From NCBI RefSeq assembly GCF_000247815.1, contig NC_021673.1, positions 110,137,398 to 110,201,397 on the forward strand: a stretch of DNA of 64,000 nucleotides, read 5' to 3'. The stretch is from Ficedula albicollis (lineage: Eukaryota > Chordata > Aves > Passeriformes > Muscicapidae). The position numbers and the translations under genes are program-made. Position 1 is the stretch's first letter, and each line of letters opens with the position of its first letter. Positions 11,347 to 23,500 of the stretch are shown here, piece after piece. Under the pieces are notes generated by a model. It searched no databases, was not told the DNA's origin, and saw nothing but the letters and a program-made list of their open reading frames with translations.

Positions 11347-13575
11347 AACTTCAGTATGCCATGGATTATTCTCTTGTTATAATACTTGCCTGATCAAGAG
11401 CATTGGCCTTCAGGCATCAGTGCAACAACTCATCCTTATATGGCCTTCTAGCAAATGGATTTATCATACTAGAGCTGGGCTCAACAGCTGAAATAATGTA
11501 TGGAGGGGTAGTTGGTAATTTAGGCTACAAATCAGCAGAAAGAAACCTAGCAACAGGTTTACCTCTCTAAAACAGCCTGTGGTAGGTGGAAAAAAAATGC
11601 AGAGAAATGGATTCTACAGATGGACTGTCTGGCAGCTGGTGGCTGCCCTTGCACACATCTATTTTTTCAGAATGAGGTCTCCTGTAACCTAGAATTTACT
11701 AGCAGCTCACTATTGAAGTGTTTGTTGTGTTAGACAGCTCTTAACACCTGCATTGTCAAAATAAAGCCATTATAGATGGGGAATATGCATTCTGCAGTGA
11801 AAAAAAACTACTTATGTATAGCTCACTCACTAGTTATTTAGGGCACTTAAAGATGAAAAAGCCCCACAGAGTTAGAGGAAGTTCATTACTTTATAATGAA
11901 CTGCCAAAGTTGTCAGAAGCTCATTGGTAAACACACCCAATGAAGAGAAAAAGCTCAGAAGACTGAAAAAGGTTAGTAGTTTTTCTACAGGGTTTTATAT
12001 TTTGCTCCAGCTTAAGTCATAAATATGCAAACAAATGTTAGGAAATAATTTTAATTGAGGATTTTAAGGATGTTGCTAATCTCCTTCATATTAAGACATT
12101 CCATAATTGGCTGTACCAATTAGTCAAGGTGAGTGGCTCAGATTTCTTCTACTGACATTCTTCTACTAACAAACAGAAAATGAGCTGTCTGCTTTGTAGA
12201 GTGTATTTGTCTAGAAATAGCAAGCTCAGTAGCAGGACCATAAGGTCCAAAATGTAAATCCAGTTCTAAAAACGCCATCCTTCTCTTTAAATCAAAGGTT
12301 ATGTTAAAGGGCAAGAACACTTATTCATCTTCATGTGTGGCACCAAGACACTAGTCCACATCTGCATAGTCAGCAAAGGATCATTCTAGCCTGAATGTGC
12401 CAGCTTAGTATCTCTTCTACCACTTTTACTCAATCTTTAGCTTGTTCAATGAGAAGGACATGCCAATTGAGCCAAATGTGTGTTTTGAGTATGCAAACAT
12501 CTGCCTCCATCAGGTGGCTGGTGACTGCCAGTCATAACTGGTTCAATGCAGTGAACTCCAGGTGGATGTTTTCTTAACACACAAGGTCTCTTCATGACAC
12601 CAGATGCTGTCAAAGAATGTAAATGACATTTTTCTGAAATATCTTCAGTCACCTGAGTTATATGCATACTCTCACTCTTCTATCCATTGGGAAATACACA
12701 ACAAACAAAAGTTTGCAGCTGTATCCCCAGACTTTGATTTAACTGCAGGAGCGAGTAGCTTGTCTCCAGGTGTCTGATCCGCTGTCAGTATTCATTGATT
12801 TGCCTCTTACTGCTTCCTACAGTTTTATAAACACCCATTTCTCATTCATCCTCTCTGCTACTAAAATTTTATAAAATAATAGAGAGACAGCCTCGGTGTT
12901 TCAAGAGCTGTAGTCGCCACACAGCGAGCAGGAATTTGTTAGCCAGGTCTGGGATGTTAGTACAACCCAGAGAGTGCCCACATGGGGCACAAAAAGACAG
13001 TGTCAGCTGTGGTAACTGAGGTTCAGACTGAGGCTAATCCACTGTGGCTGATAAATATCCACCTTCCTAAGAGCATCTTCCTGTCCTTGGAACATATGAG
13101 CTCCAGAGAAACAGAGAGAAACTGGCCTCGATTGCTTTCCACACACAGCTTTGAACAAAAATGGTGCAGGTTTGCCCTGATGATATTTGTTAGGCAAAAT
13201 TAGAAAGCAAAATTCAGGGATGTCGTTTATCAAGCACAGGGGATAAACTAGAAGGAACAGTCACAATAATCTTTCTTTCCTGCATCAGCATTTGCATTTT
13301 TTCTCTCCAGCAGATTTTGACAGAAAACATGTCAATGTGATCTGGGAATGGTCATTTTTTTTTGCCAAACTGTAGCTAAACACAGCACTTCCATGACAAT
13401 TTTTTCCTGTCTGGCTAACAGTAATTCTGATCAATCTATTCTGTGGTCAGGAAATAATTAAACCTGGGATGTGCTGTCAGGGATATACAAATTCTTATTT
13501 TCCTTCTAGATATTAAGAAGGGATTAACTAGGACTGTTTCAAAAGACATTATTTCTATTTTTACAGAGAAAAGAG
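11347..13575. other. Single-copy stretch, no gene recognised
   Basis: A/T-rich. Around 12015-12110 there is a run of POU/homeodomain-like motifs ('aaatatgcaaacaaatg', 'taattttaattg', 'cataattgg') that could belong to a developmental enhancer, but this is composition-level evidence only. No coding frame has recognisable domains. Confidence 0.4.
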
Positions 13576-13845
13576 TGTGATGGGTTTTAACCTTTCAGGG
13601 TGTTTTTTCCCTTTTTGTTCCTCATCTGCACTCAAAAACAATTATGAGACTGTCCAAGGGGGAAAACCTGAAACAACCATGTGAACACCAAATGATGGTG
13701 GTAAAAGGAACAAGAGATTAATAGGAGGGGCTCACCCCTGGTTTATGCCTTTATAGTTTCCTCTAATGAGGTACAATGTTGGGTAACTGGTGTCATGTGT
13801 CATGTCATAATACATCATATCCATATCAGGGTCCATCCTGTCACA
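13576..13845 (-). mobile_element. Possible solo LTR-like element, 270 bp
   Basis: The element begins TGTGA and ends TCACA, giving the TG...CA termini with short inverted repeats typical of retroviral-type LTRs. The flanking pentamers, aagag on the left and cagag on the right, differ at one base, which fits a decayed 5-bp target-site duplication. On the minus strand a TATA-like motif 'aactataaagg' lies at 13747-13759. I see no clear AATAAA. The short length could instead suggest a non-autonomous DNA element. Family unknown. Confidence 0.4.
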
Positions 13846-15899
13846 CAGAGTAATAGGAGATGACAGATTCAATGGGACACTATCAGCCTAGAATTTTTTT
13901 TAAATTTTCATGTATAAAGATTTAAAATATATAAAACATGCTAGTGATAAGTTAAAAAAGACAAGGAGGTGAGAAAGAGGAGGGAACTGAAAATAGTTTT
14001 ACAAGACAGAAACTAGGCCAGGGCAAAATGTCAAGTCTCAGACACATCACTCAGAAACTCAGGCAAGCTGGTCATTTTAACCTGCAGAAGTAGCTTAGTA
14101 ATAACAGCTGAGCTGCTCAGAATTTGAACTCTAACTTTTGGGACTCTAACCACTCTAAATAAGAGTAGGTTCCAGTTAATTCCATTAGCTTTTGGTTCAG
14201 TCTACACCCTGGGAATTTGGATTCAGGAGTACATACAGGTTCCTAATTTCCTGCAAGTTCTTATCTCAGTCTGCCTCTGAACAAAAGGTCTGTTCTTCCC
14301 TGTGCCAGGCCAGAGCTTGCCTTGGGAGAAGCTGTGGAGGAGGAGGGAATCAGAGCCATCCTTTACACCTGCCCAAGGGCCCAGGCAAAGGGCTGGACCT
14401 ATGCAGCTGTGGAATGTTCACACCTGGCACTTACTGTGGTTTCTGCAGATCCTGCTTTAGCTGATTTGCAGCCCCTGTTGCACCAGCAGTGCTCACACAA
14501 GCATTAGCCACTGCTGGCTAAGCGGTGGCCACACACGGAGCCATACTTAAACGTAGTTCAACAGAGAAATCAGGTCAGGCATCCCACTGTGCACTGTCCT
14601 GCTGCTCCATGATGGTCTGCAGGGACACAACACAAGCTCAGGACTGAGCTATTTATCTCCCAGCATTCCCCCAGTTTCATCCCACTGTACATCTGCTTGT
14701 GAGACAAACAATGTCATTTCCCAGGTGATTGCATGGCAGGAACACTGTTGGATGTTGTGGTCCTCATGGTGATGAATAAAGACAGGCATGGCTTAGCTTA
14801 ATTTCCCCCAGGCTGCAATTTTATGGCTCAGAACCCCTCTGGCAATGCCTGAAATCAAGCATATGTTCCTTTGGCATTTTTTTCTGGGGAGCCCCAACTT
14901 CAGAGCCAAGCTAAGATACTGCTCTCTTGGGGCAGGATGCTCTTGCCGACCTTCAGGGCCACAATATTTGAGCAACTGCTACAAGCCAAGTGCCAGACAC
15001 ACATGACCATCCTTTCCTGGAGACTTGATAAATCATGCCCAGAGTAGCTGTTGCTTCAGCCTTCCAGAGAGAATTGGTTTGCTGTGTAGGTGAAAACCTC
15101 TCACAGATTGTTTGGATAGAAACAAGGAGTACCAGTGGTACCTGAGTGACTGAAGGACAGATTGAGGAGTCTAGTAATAGCTCTGATGGGTAGCAAGAAG
15201 CAGCTGAAATCATTGCATTGGTTTTATTTGCTCTGCAGAGCTTTGGTAAGCCTAGGAGTGAGACTTTCTGTGTGTCTGAGAAAGGGAGGCTGAAGGAGGT
15301 GCTGAGCAAATAGAAAGGAGGTTTCCACAAAAGGCTACTCTATGCTCAGAGCATACAGGTGGGGATGTGCTGTGCTGCTGCAATACAACTGAAGAATGAC
15401 TGAAAATTATGCTCATTCCTTTGGGTTTGGCTCAATTCCTAAATCTGTTCCATGTGCTCTTTATATGTGAGTTTAGCAGGGCACATATTGCAGTTCACGT
15501 AGGGATTTTTGTTTGCTCTGTCAGAGATTTTATTGCACTAAAAGCTGGTGTTTTAAGGAATGCTTATAAGGTGGGACTGTAATTGTAAAGATGTTTTAAA
15601 AGGCGTTTTAACTATAAGCAAAGCTAGATGTGTGTTGTGTAAATATGAGAAACAAATAGCCAGGCAAAGCTGGAAACTATCATCTTGATACTAAAGATTT
15701 CAGCGTGATTGCTTTTATTTTAAGCTACACAATATAGAAAAGCAAACACTTTCAAGGTTAAAATGATGTCTGTGCACGATGCTCAGGAATGCACTCTGAT
15801 TCTCAGGGTTTGGGGATAATGGGAGAAGGATATGTCTCTCCTATTAGAGTAAAATCCCTTTCAACCATACTCAGAATTGTATATTTTTATCTTTTATTT
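13846..15899. other. Single-copy stretch, no gene recognised
   Basis: No exon, RNA or transposon is recognisable. A 125-codon minus-strand frame at 14953-15330 has no domain and no supporting context. Confidence 0.45.
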
Positions 15900-16440
15900 G
15901 CTTTTATCTTTTTTATTTGTTTTTTGTTACAGCGTGCAGCCGCCAAAAACCGATTCCAGGTCACTGTGGCAAGAAAGGTTCATCCTAATCTCCTGAGGCA
16001 TCCAATGGAGGTGATGGAGTGCGAGGAGCTTGTGACAAAGAACTTGACTGAACATGAAGAAGCAACGCAGGTTCTGTCTTAACAGAAATTATGGCACAGA
16101 CAAGAGGGACATTGTCTTTTTCTTCTCATTTCCCCCAGCAGCATCCGCGGCGCGGTGCGGCGGGCGCTAACGCTGATTTAACACCCGTCTCCACCCTGAG
16201 CCGGATGAAAGGGGACTCAAGAGATGACACGTCCGAGGAATTCGCCTGTGCATTCCAGGGGCGGCTCAACTGCGGTGGGAGAGGCACCGAAGCACAGGGC
16301 AGGGTGCCTGGGGAGGATAACCCTCCTGATCTCAGAGCCCCAGGCGTGCAGAGAGCCCGGTTATTTGAGCATCCTTGTCTCAAACGCTCCATTTGCTGCT
16401 CCTCCGCATCCAGACCGTGTGTGCAGTGCAGGGGAGCAGG
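15900..16440 (+). promoter_or_regulatory. Pyrimidine tract/AG followed by CpG-rich islet; possible exon or CpG islet
   Basis: A strong acceptor-like sequence (T-rich tract ending 'tttgttacag' at about 15924-15933) precedes an open frame that continues about 49 codons to a stop near 16081. Its translation (including KNRFQVTVARKVHPNLLRHP) matches no family I recognise. From 16143 to about 16400 the DNA becomes CpG-rich, with more than twenty CpGs starting 'ccgcggcgcggtgcggcg'. Frames on both strands are open there, but none has a domain. It may be a noncoding or lineage-specific exon, a decayed gene end, or a small CpG islet. I do not call a CDS. Confidence 0.3.
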
Positions 16441-19400
16441 ATGAGCTTGTTTGATGTCCTTTAAAACAGCTTTGGAAGAAAGGGGAAATATCGCTTGGGA
16501 ATAGTCAGACTTCATGTCACATTACATCAAAGCTGAGGGAACTAGTGAGACGCAGAAATTATCTCTGTGCTTTTGTTTTTCTGTACCTATTGATACAAGA
16601 AAGGTTCTTTCTTTTCTAGCTCTTAATTAATCTGTATGAAGCCACTGTTTTTGCCAGAAGTGAAGTTGGCAAAAAATGTTTGAGGAACAGAACAAGAGCT
16701 ACACAGCCCAAAATTTATCATCAAATGGTGTATAAATGTGTATGGTTGCTGACACTGCAAACTCAGCTATGGTATGATGGTTTAGAGAAGGAATAGATGG
16801 AGAATATGTACTCTCTGCATTTTGAACTACACATACTGAAAGCAGAGCAGTTAGAAAGAGTCTAAATCAACATGGCAGCATGCTGGTTTTTCCCTGGAAT
16901 AAGGTGTTCCTGTTCCCTGCAGCTATAATGCATCAATATAATGCTATGAGATCAATAGCTCAGGCCTGTAACTGTAGATCTAGTTAAGGCAGTATTTGTA
17001 TTAAACACTTTACTGTTATTAAAGTTTACTATTGCTGCTCTAAACTCCCAGGCAAACTTCTGCAAGTCTGCTATTTATGTCAGCTGAACTCTCCATGACC
17101 TGTAGCCTAGTTAACTCCTTTTCATAGTTCCTGTGTCACTGACAAAAAGCTTTCTTGTTCCATGGCATGAATAACCAATTTTGGTATGTATTTTCCCAGT
17201 TAATATATTTACTTGTTACTTTAAGGAAAATCAAAAAGATTCCTCTTCCATTTGTTGTCATGGTACTATAGTGGTTTTCTTCCCTTCTGCTTATGAAATA
17301 GGAGATGGAATTCAGGGAACAGTTCAGGATTGTTGTAGTGAATAAATGGGGTATATATTTTGGTAGGTAATCCTTTTGTCGAGTGATTTTGGCCGTTTCT
17401 CAGCTGGTGGGACACTTGTATTGAAGCAAAGACGTGAATATGATGACTGCTTTGCTCATTAGCAGTGAACATTTGTGTTTAATAAACTGAGTGAGTTGAG
17501 CCTGTTTGCTCTATGTTCCTTCTATTTACAAATTATTTTTAATAGTCAACTGTCCCCTGTAAAGCTTGAGTTTATTTGGGTTTCAGGTAATGTTTCTGTC
17601 CATGACTTCAGATGTTGATGGGGAATTTCTAGGTTTCATTGAGACACTAAGGTCAACAAAATCTTGGGATTACTGTTTTCAGGAATTGGTTACACAAAGG
17701 CTTCAGCAGCTCATAACATCTCATGAGGGTGTCCCTGGCACAATAAAGGATGTGCTGACAGCATCTTAGGTTGCCATAATTACTGAATGAAGCATTGCAT
17801 CCAGAGGTGGGAAGCCAGAGCTGGCTGTATAAAAGAACCCCTTCACACCTGTTCTGTGGAGGACAGCTCATAACTCTGAAGGAGCCATCATCACCACATC
17901 GACTTTAGACCTCTGACATAAAAAATTTCCTGATCCTCAGGTGCCTCAACACAGCAACTATAATACTCAGGGTTTCTTATAGGGAACAAGACCTATTCAT
18001 CTGGTACAGCTTTTTGGAAGACACAGTACATTAAAAAGATCTACAACTGTAAATTCTTTTCATGTGTTCATCCTCAGTAAAATCAGATGTGTCCCACTTC
18101 TGTGGGCCTATACTTCTATGGAACCCCCTTGTTTGGACAGGTAAAATTTCCAGTTTCACTCTTGAGAGGATATATACTCCTTTCAGAGTATTGAATTCCT
18201 GACACTTTTTTGATATGCCCCTTTTATCTCTGGAGGAACATTTCCTTTACAAGGAAAAATGGTGGTTCCTATTCTCTTTGGGCTGAGAAGAAAAAAAAAA
18301 AAAGATGCGTAAATAGCTTAGTAAGCATTATCTCTCCAAGGTGGTCCATGACAAAGTTCTCCACTTGCTTTCCTCTTGTCCACTTGTGTGGAGGGTTTAA
18401 TCTGGCACAGAGCAGGTGATACAGACCATTGTGCCATTCTAAGTGTTTTCATCTCTGTCACCTTGTCAGAGGTTGTGAGACAGAAGTGGCACCAGCCACA
18501 TGTTTGATCTATGCATTTGCCTCTGGACTCTGAGGCACAAAGTGCAGTAATACACCCCTCACACAGCTGGAGAAAACTGTCATGCCATAGCTACAAAAGT
18601 CAGGAAGACTACTTGTTCCAGCATGAGTTTTTCAATGAAACTGAGCAATACAGTTGTTGGAGTCAGCTTACAGTGTGTTTTTTATCCAGCCAGAACTACA
18701 AACCCTGCCCAGGGGACTGGAGCATCAGAGGCATCAAGGATGGGTTGGTTTTCAGGGGAAGATTCTTCACTTGATTGCCTGCACCCAAAAGCATTTTAGT
18801 CATAAAAATTGTTTGATTCATTAGAAATGGATATGAATTGTTTTGGGTATTTTGTCATTAATCAGCCAAGAAATAGAAAATACGAATTAATCAGAAAAAG
18901 TACATAGACATATATGTTTATGTTTAAACCCACTTCCTGCTTTGGGCTGATTGCACTGCAGAAGTCACTGATCTAAACCAGAATGTCAACTTCAGAAAAA
19001 AAGAATTTAGTAAACCAAATCACACAACTGCTTGTTCTTTGTTTTCCTTCTTTCTTTCTGTTCACAATCTGGCTAAAGTATGTTAATAACCCTAATGCAT
19101 ATATACCAAAACTAGGGAAATGCATCTATTTAAGCCATTCAAAGTTTATGCTTCAGGATAAATATTTCACTTTCCTATTGGTTTCTACAGCCAGAGACAG
19201 TACCTGTCTCTTAACTGTTTAGATATGAAATATAAATTAATTCAATTGGACTTTAGACCAGATCTTGAGGTGTTATGTATAATTCAGAGTACTTTCACTA
19301 AAACTATAATGGTTTATGCCAGTGCAGTGCCTAATGCATTGCATAGTTGTCTTTCAGATAAATCCACCAGCACTAATCTTTTGTTAAGATTGCACATGAA

Positions 19401-20942
19401 GTCTAAGGTGGGCAGAGGAGCACTGCATTGATGAAAGCTTTGCAATGTGCATAGACCTTGTTCCAGTGGTGTTCAGCCTGATGGCTCTGCTCCCATCTCT
19501 CATGTGTGAATCACTGCCCCAAGGTGGAAGTGCTTGTGGGAGTTAGAGCTGTGTATGGTCCAATGGAGAATAGACTGTCCTCATTAGACACTTTTATAAA
19601 TCCCTTATCTATGCCATAGCACCTAAACATGTTTAATATATTTATCCTTGAAAACATCCCAGAAAGTAGAGGACTGTTATCTTTAGGAGGGGAGAGCAGA
19701 GGAGTCGTTACATCAAGGAAACATTCATGAAATCTAGTATGGAGTGCAATTAAATTCCTGTCTCCTGAGCATGTTCAAGAGCCAGGTACCCTCTCCTAAC
19801 TCTCCTAACATCCTTAATGGGTCACATTGCTTTTAGGAGCAAAACTGCAGCAACTTTATACCATCCATCTGTTTTTTACTGGGAAAAAGAGCTTCATAAA
19901 TAGCATGTATTCACTAAATTTATCTGTGACTTTTTTGCAGGTGGGAAAACATTTGTTTAAACAAGATTCAGATTACTGGTGGAGCCAATGAATATGTACT
20001 TCCCCACCAATTCACGAGAAGGTATTGCATTTGAAAACCATAGATTTTTCTCCCTAGCTGCTGAATTATCTGACACAAGAGAATTCATTTACCTCATTCA
20101 TGTTTCTAACAGCCTATGTTAAAGCAGGTGAAAACCTTATTTTTTGTGGAAAATCTGCCTGGAAGGGAAAAAAATCGAAACAGAATTGGCATTTCCAGCA
20201 GTTTTCCTACTGCTGCCTGGCAGAGGACAAGCAGAGCAGATCTCCATTCACTGGGTGTTTGCTGAACTGCCCCTCCAAGAGTGAAGGATCTATGCTCTGG
20301 CTTTTCCTCTCTCAGGTCATGTTTGCAGTAATCCAGCCCAGTAATCACCAACTCCTCCTACCCAGCCACTGGCAGCCTGCTCTCCTGGAGTATTGCTGCA
20401 ATTGGTCTTTAGAGCAGAACCTTGGTCTGAGGCTCCTTTGTTGTAACATGCTTCCTACTTTATAACTACACCAGGGTGGGAAAAGGGAGGGAGAGACAGA
20501 GAGAAAAGGCTTCGTGCAACTCAGGTGAATTCAGTCCAAGAAATAGAGAACACACAGGCACATTAACTGTGGGTTAACATGAATGTTGTAATGATACAGC
20601 AAGGATATATCTTGACATTAGCTACATATTCCATTTATCTCTTGCATGGTAATTGCCTACTTGTCTGTTTTAAAAAGAATTTCAATGGGAAACAAGTTAT
20701 GGCTACTACGTGGAAATCAGTCAAGCTTGTCTCTCCTGGAAATTGCAGTGGCAAATATATAGATATATATACTATATGCATACTATATGCTATTTGAAGA
20801 AGGCTTCCCTTGTAAATGCCTGAGTTCTGCATTGTCTACCTCTCTTTATCTGAATGGGCTAATTGAGTCACAACAATGATTTCAGCTGCTAGGAAAGCTG
20901 AAATAATAACAATCATGTTATTATTCTCTATGCAAAGACAAC
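16441..20942. other. Long single-copy stretch, no gene recognised
   Basis: A/T-rich throughout, with a pure A run at about 18291-18303. Frames are short (60-121 codons), on both strands, and show no domains. No transposon signature is recognised. Confidence 0.45.
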
Positions 20943-21522
20943 TTTCCCCCAGAACTTGAGATATATTTCCAAGGAAGTGATTCTGATTCCTACTGTCCCT
21001 CACACAAACAGATACAGGTATATTTTTGAAAGAGTTGTGCTACAGCCTAGTTTGCTATCTTTGGTGTCAGTGTCAAAATTAGAACATGATTTACTGTAAG
21101 AAATCCAGTTCAAAGGTTGAGATGGAGAGGTTCCTTGCAAAGCAGTACTTTTTCCATTACACGTACTTTAAGATCTACATTAGGTGTTCCTACAGCTTTG
21201 TGTAGAAGAAAACAGGAAAGGCTAATTTATTTTCCCCCCAGAAATTGTATATATATATTTCCAAGGAAGTGATTCTGATTCCTACTGTCCCTCACACAAA
21301 CAGATACAGGTATATTTTTGAAAGAGTCGTGCTACAGCCTAGTTTACTATCTTTGGTGTCAGTGTCAAAATTAGAACATGATTTACTGTAAGAAATCCAG
21401 TTCAAAGGTTGAGATGGAGAGGTTCCTTGCAAAGCAGTACTTTTTCCATTACACATACTTTAAGATCTACATTATGTGTTCCTACAGCTTTGTGTAGAAG
21501 AAAACAGGAAAGGCTAATTTAT
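20943..21522. repeat. Tandem duplication, about 290-bp unit
   Basis: Copy 1 runs 20943-21230 and copy 2 runs 21231-21522. Both start 'tttccccc(c)agaa' and contain 'ccaaggaagtgattctgatt', 'gagatggagaggttccttgc' and end 'acaggaaaggctaattta'. Differences are few (gttgtg/gtcgtg, tttgct/ttacta, cacgta/cacata, taggtg/tatgtg), plus a small TA-repeat expansion at the junction. The unit contains no recognised gene. Confidence 0.93.
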
Positions 21523-22469
21523 AGTGTAGAGATGCTGTTTTTTTATCTGCTTTGTGATGGCACAAATTATACCCACTCCCACTCACTGCCCTCCCATGTG
21601 GGGAGCCAATGCACAGTGATGGACATACTCCATGGACAAGGCTCCAAGATGGTCCTTGGTGACTTCTGCTTTGAAAGCAGAGGAAGGTACAGGTGGTACT
21701 AACGGAAGGAATGATCTGACAACATAATCTTTTTCAGGTCTGTCATGGTCTGTTTGCTTCTTTTTCAGTCCTGCTGGCCTCCACAATGTTTCATAGTGAT
21801 TTCCATTTGTGCATTAAAAAGGATTTCTGTAAGTTTGCTTTAAATCTGCCATCTGATCATTACTCAGGGTGTTTTGTTTTTGTTTTTTTTTATTTTGAAC
21901 AATCATTTCCTATTTGCTTTATCTGTACCATCCATGATTTTCTATACCATAATTAAACTGAGAATTCAGATTTGATTATTCATTCACCTTTTCTTCTACA
22001 CTTTCCCCATCATGTGTGCCTAACTTCATTCTTTGACCTTTCCCAAATAAAGTGCATCACTCTGCTCACTCCCTCCTTCCTTGAAGTGTAACTTTCTGTC
22101 CCCTCACCGAGTTCTTGCATGCCGATTTCCAACAAAGCTTGCACCAGCTTCTAGAAATAACTCCTTGCTGCCCAGCTTGCTCCCAGAACTTCTAAGGAGC
22201 CTCTTCAAAAACATCTGATCTCTCCTTGAGACGAGGGTCTCCTCTTCCTACTTGATTTTTGCACTGTAGAGAGAAGAATAACTTCAGCCCCACAGCACCC
22301 TTGTCATCCTGGCTCTTGGCATCCTGATGACGCAGCTGCCTTTCTTATCCTGGGCTCTGGTGGGAGGCAGGTGCTCAGATGAGGTCACCCTGTGGACCCT
22401 GTCTGAGCTGGATCCTTAGGTTCTGCTCACTTCTCTATTCCACAGCACTACAAAGCAAATGTTGTGTCT
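21523..22469. other. Single-copy stretch, no gene recognised
   Basis: Pyrimidine-rich, with no coding, RNA or mobile signature that I can support. It may include further decayed CR1 sequence near its right end. Confidence 0.4.
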
Positions 22470-23500
22470 CAAACAGGTACTATAATGGCAAAAAAACAAC
22501 ACAGAAGAGGTGGAGAGAGAAAAAAGTTTTATGGCATATTCCTAGAGTTTCTATCAGCCACGTGGAGATATTTATTACTTCCCTCTTCTGCTCCTGTTAG
22601 AAATGCCCTTTCCTACTCTTTGCTGTGTCATATATCTGCTCCATCATCTCTTTTTCAATGTAGAAATGTTCTGACCTATTTGCTTTCTTCCATTTCCCTG
22701 TGATTCTTCTCAGTATATTTCCTAATGTTATCATAGCCTATTCCAAAGAGGTAACTTTGGGGGTAAAATTACAGGTAGTGCTTAAGATGCAAACGCACCG
22801 TGCAGGTATATAATGTCACAAGGATGCTTTTTATTTAATTTTCACTTCCTTCTCTAGTAATTCCCAATGCACTATTTGCCACTTCACTGCCATGGAGCTG
22901 ACTTGTCAGAGCACTATCCATAATGACTCCCAGATCTCTTGCTAGACTGGTAATAGCTAATTTCCCTAGCTAATAGCTAATTTAGAGTTCATCGCTGTGT
23001 ATATAGTCATATAGATAGTTGTTTTTTCTCCTTCATGCACCTTAATAGAGTTCATCGCTGTGTATACAGTCATAGAGATAGTTGTTTTTTCTCCTTCATG
23101 CACCTTACTTGCATTTATTGACATTTCATTTGTGATTCCCATTGAATTTAATTTGTGATTTTATTGCCTTATCACTCAGTATTGTGAGATGCTTCTGTAG
23201 CTGTTTGCAGCCAATTGAACATTTCACTATCCCAAATAATTATTTGTCTTCTGCAGACTTCCTTGCCTCATTTTTAACCTGTGCTTACAGATTACTTATG
23301 ACAATTTTGAAGTGCACAAATCCCAGTACATGTCTTGTGGAACTGCCCTGGCAACATTCAACTATCATGAAACATCACATTTTATCCTTGCCCTTGTTTT
23401 TCTTATTTTTCTACAAGTTATTTATTCATGCCACTACAAATGCACTTTCTCCATCTGTTTATATAAATGCTTGCTGAGGGGCCCCCCCAGCAGACAGCTC
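22470..23500 (-). mobile_element. Old CR1-type LINE fragment, degraded ORF2 3' end
   Basis: Read on the minus strand, this follows the amniote CR1 ORF2 3' portion in order. A 'ctgcagaagacaaataatt' segment corresponds to the RT FADDTK region. Next comes 'aattcaatgggaatcacaaa' (the MKFN-like segment), then 'gaactctaaattagctatta' and 'caagagatctgggagtcatt' (the ERDLGV-like segment), and finally 'gaaaaagagatgatggagca'. Frameshifts and stops are everywhere, so there is no functional reverse transcriptase. The 5' end and tail are missing. Identification rests on recalled family sequence. Boundaries are approximate, and the outer 200 bp at the left are the least certain. Confidence 0.75.
22983..23107. 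repeat. Tandem duplication, 63-bp unit, inside the CR1 fragment
   Basis: Copy 1 is 22983-23045 and copy 2 is 23046-23107. Both begin 'tagagttcatcgctgtgtat' and end 'cttcatgcacctta'. They differ at two or three bases (atatag/atacag, atatag/atagag). The copies are far more alike than the surrounding CR1 is to any CR1 consensus I recall, so the duplication is much younger than the insertion. Confidence 0.92.
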
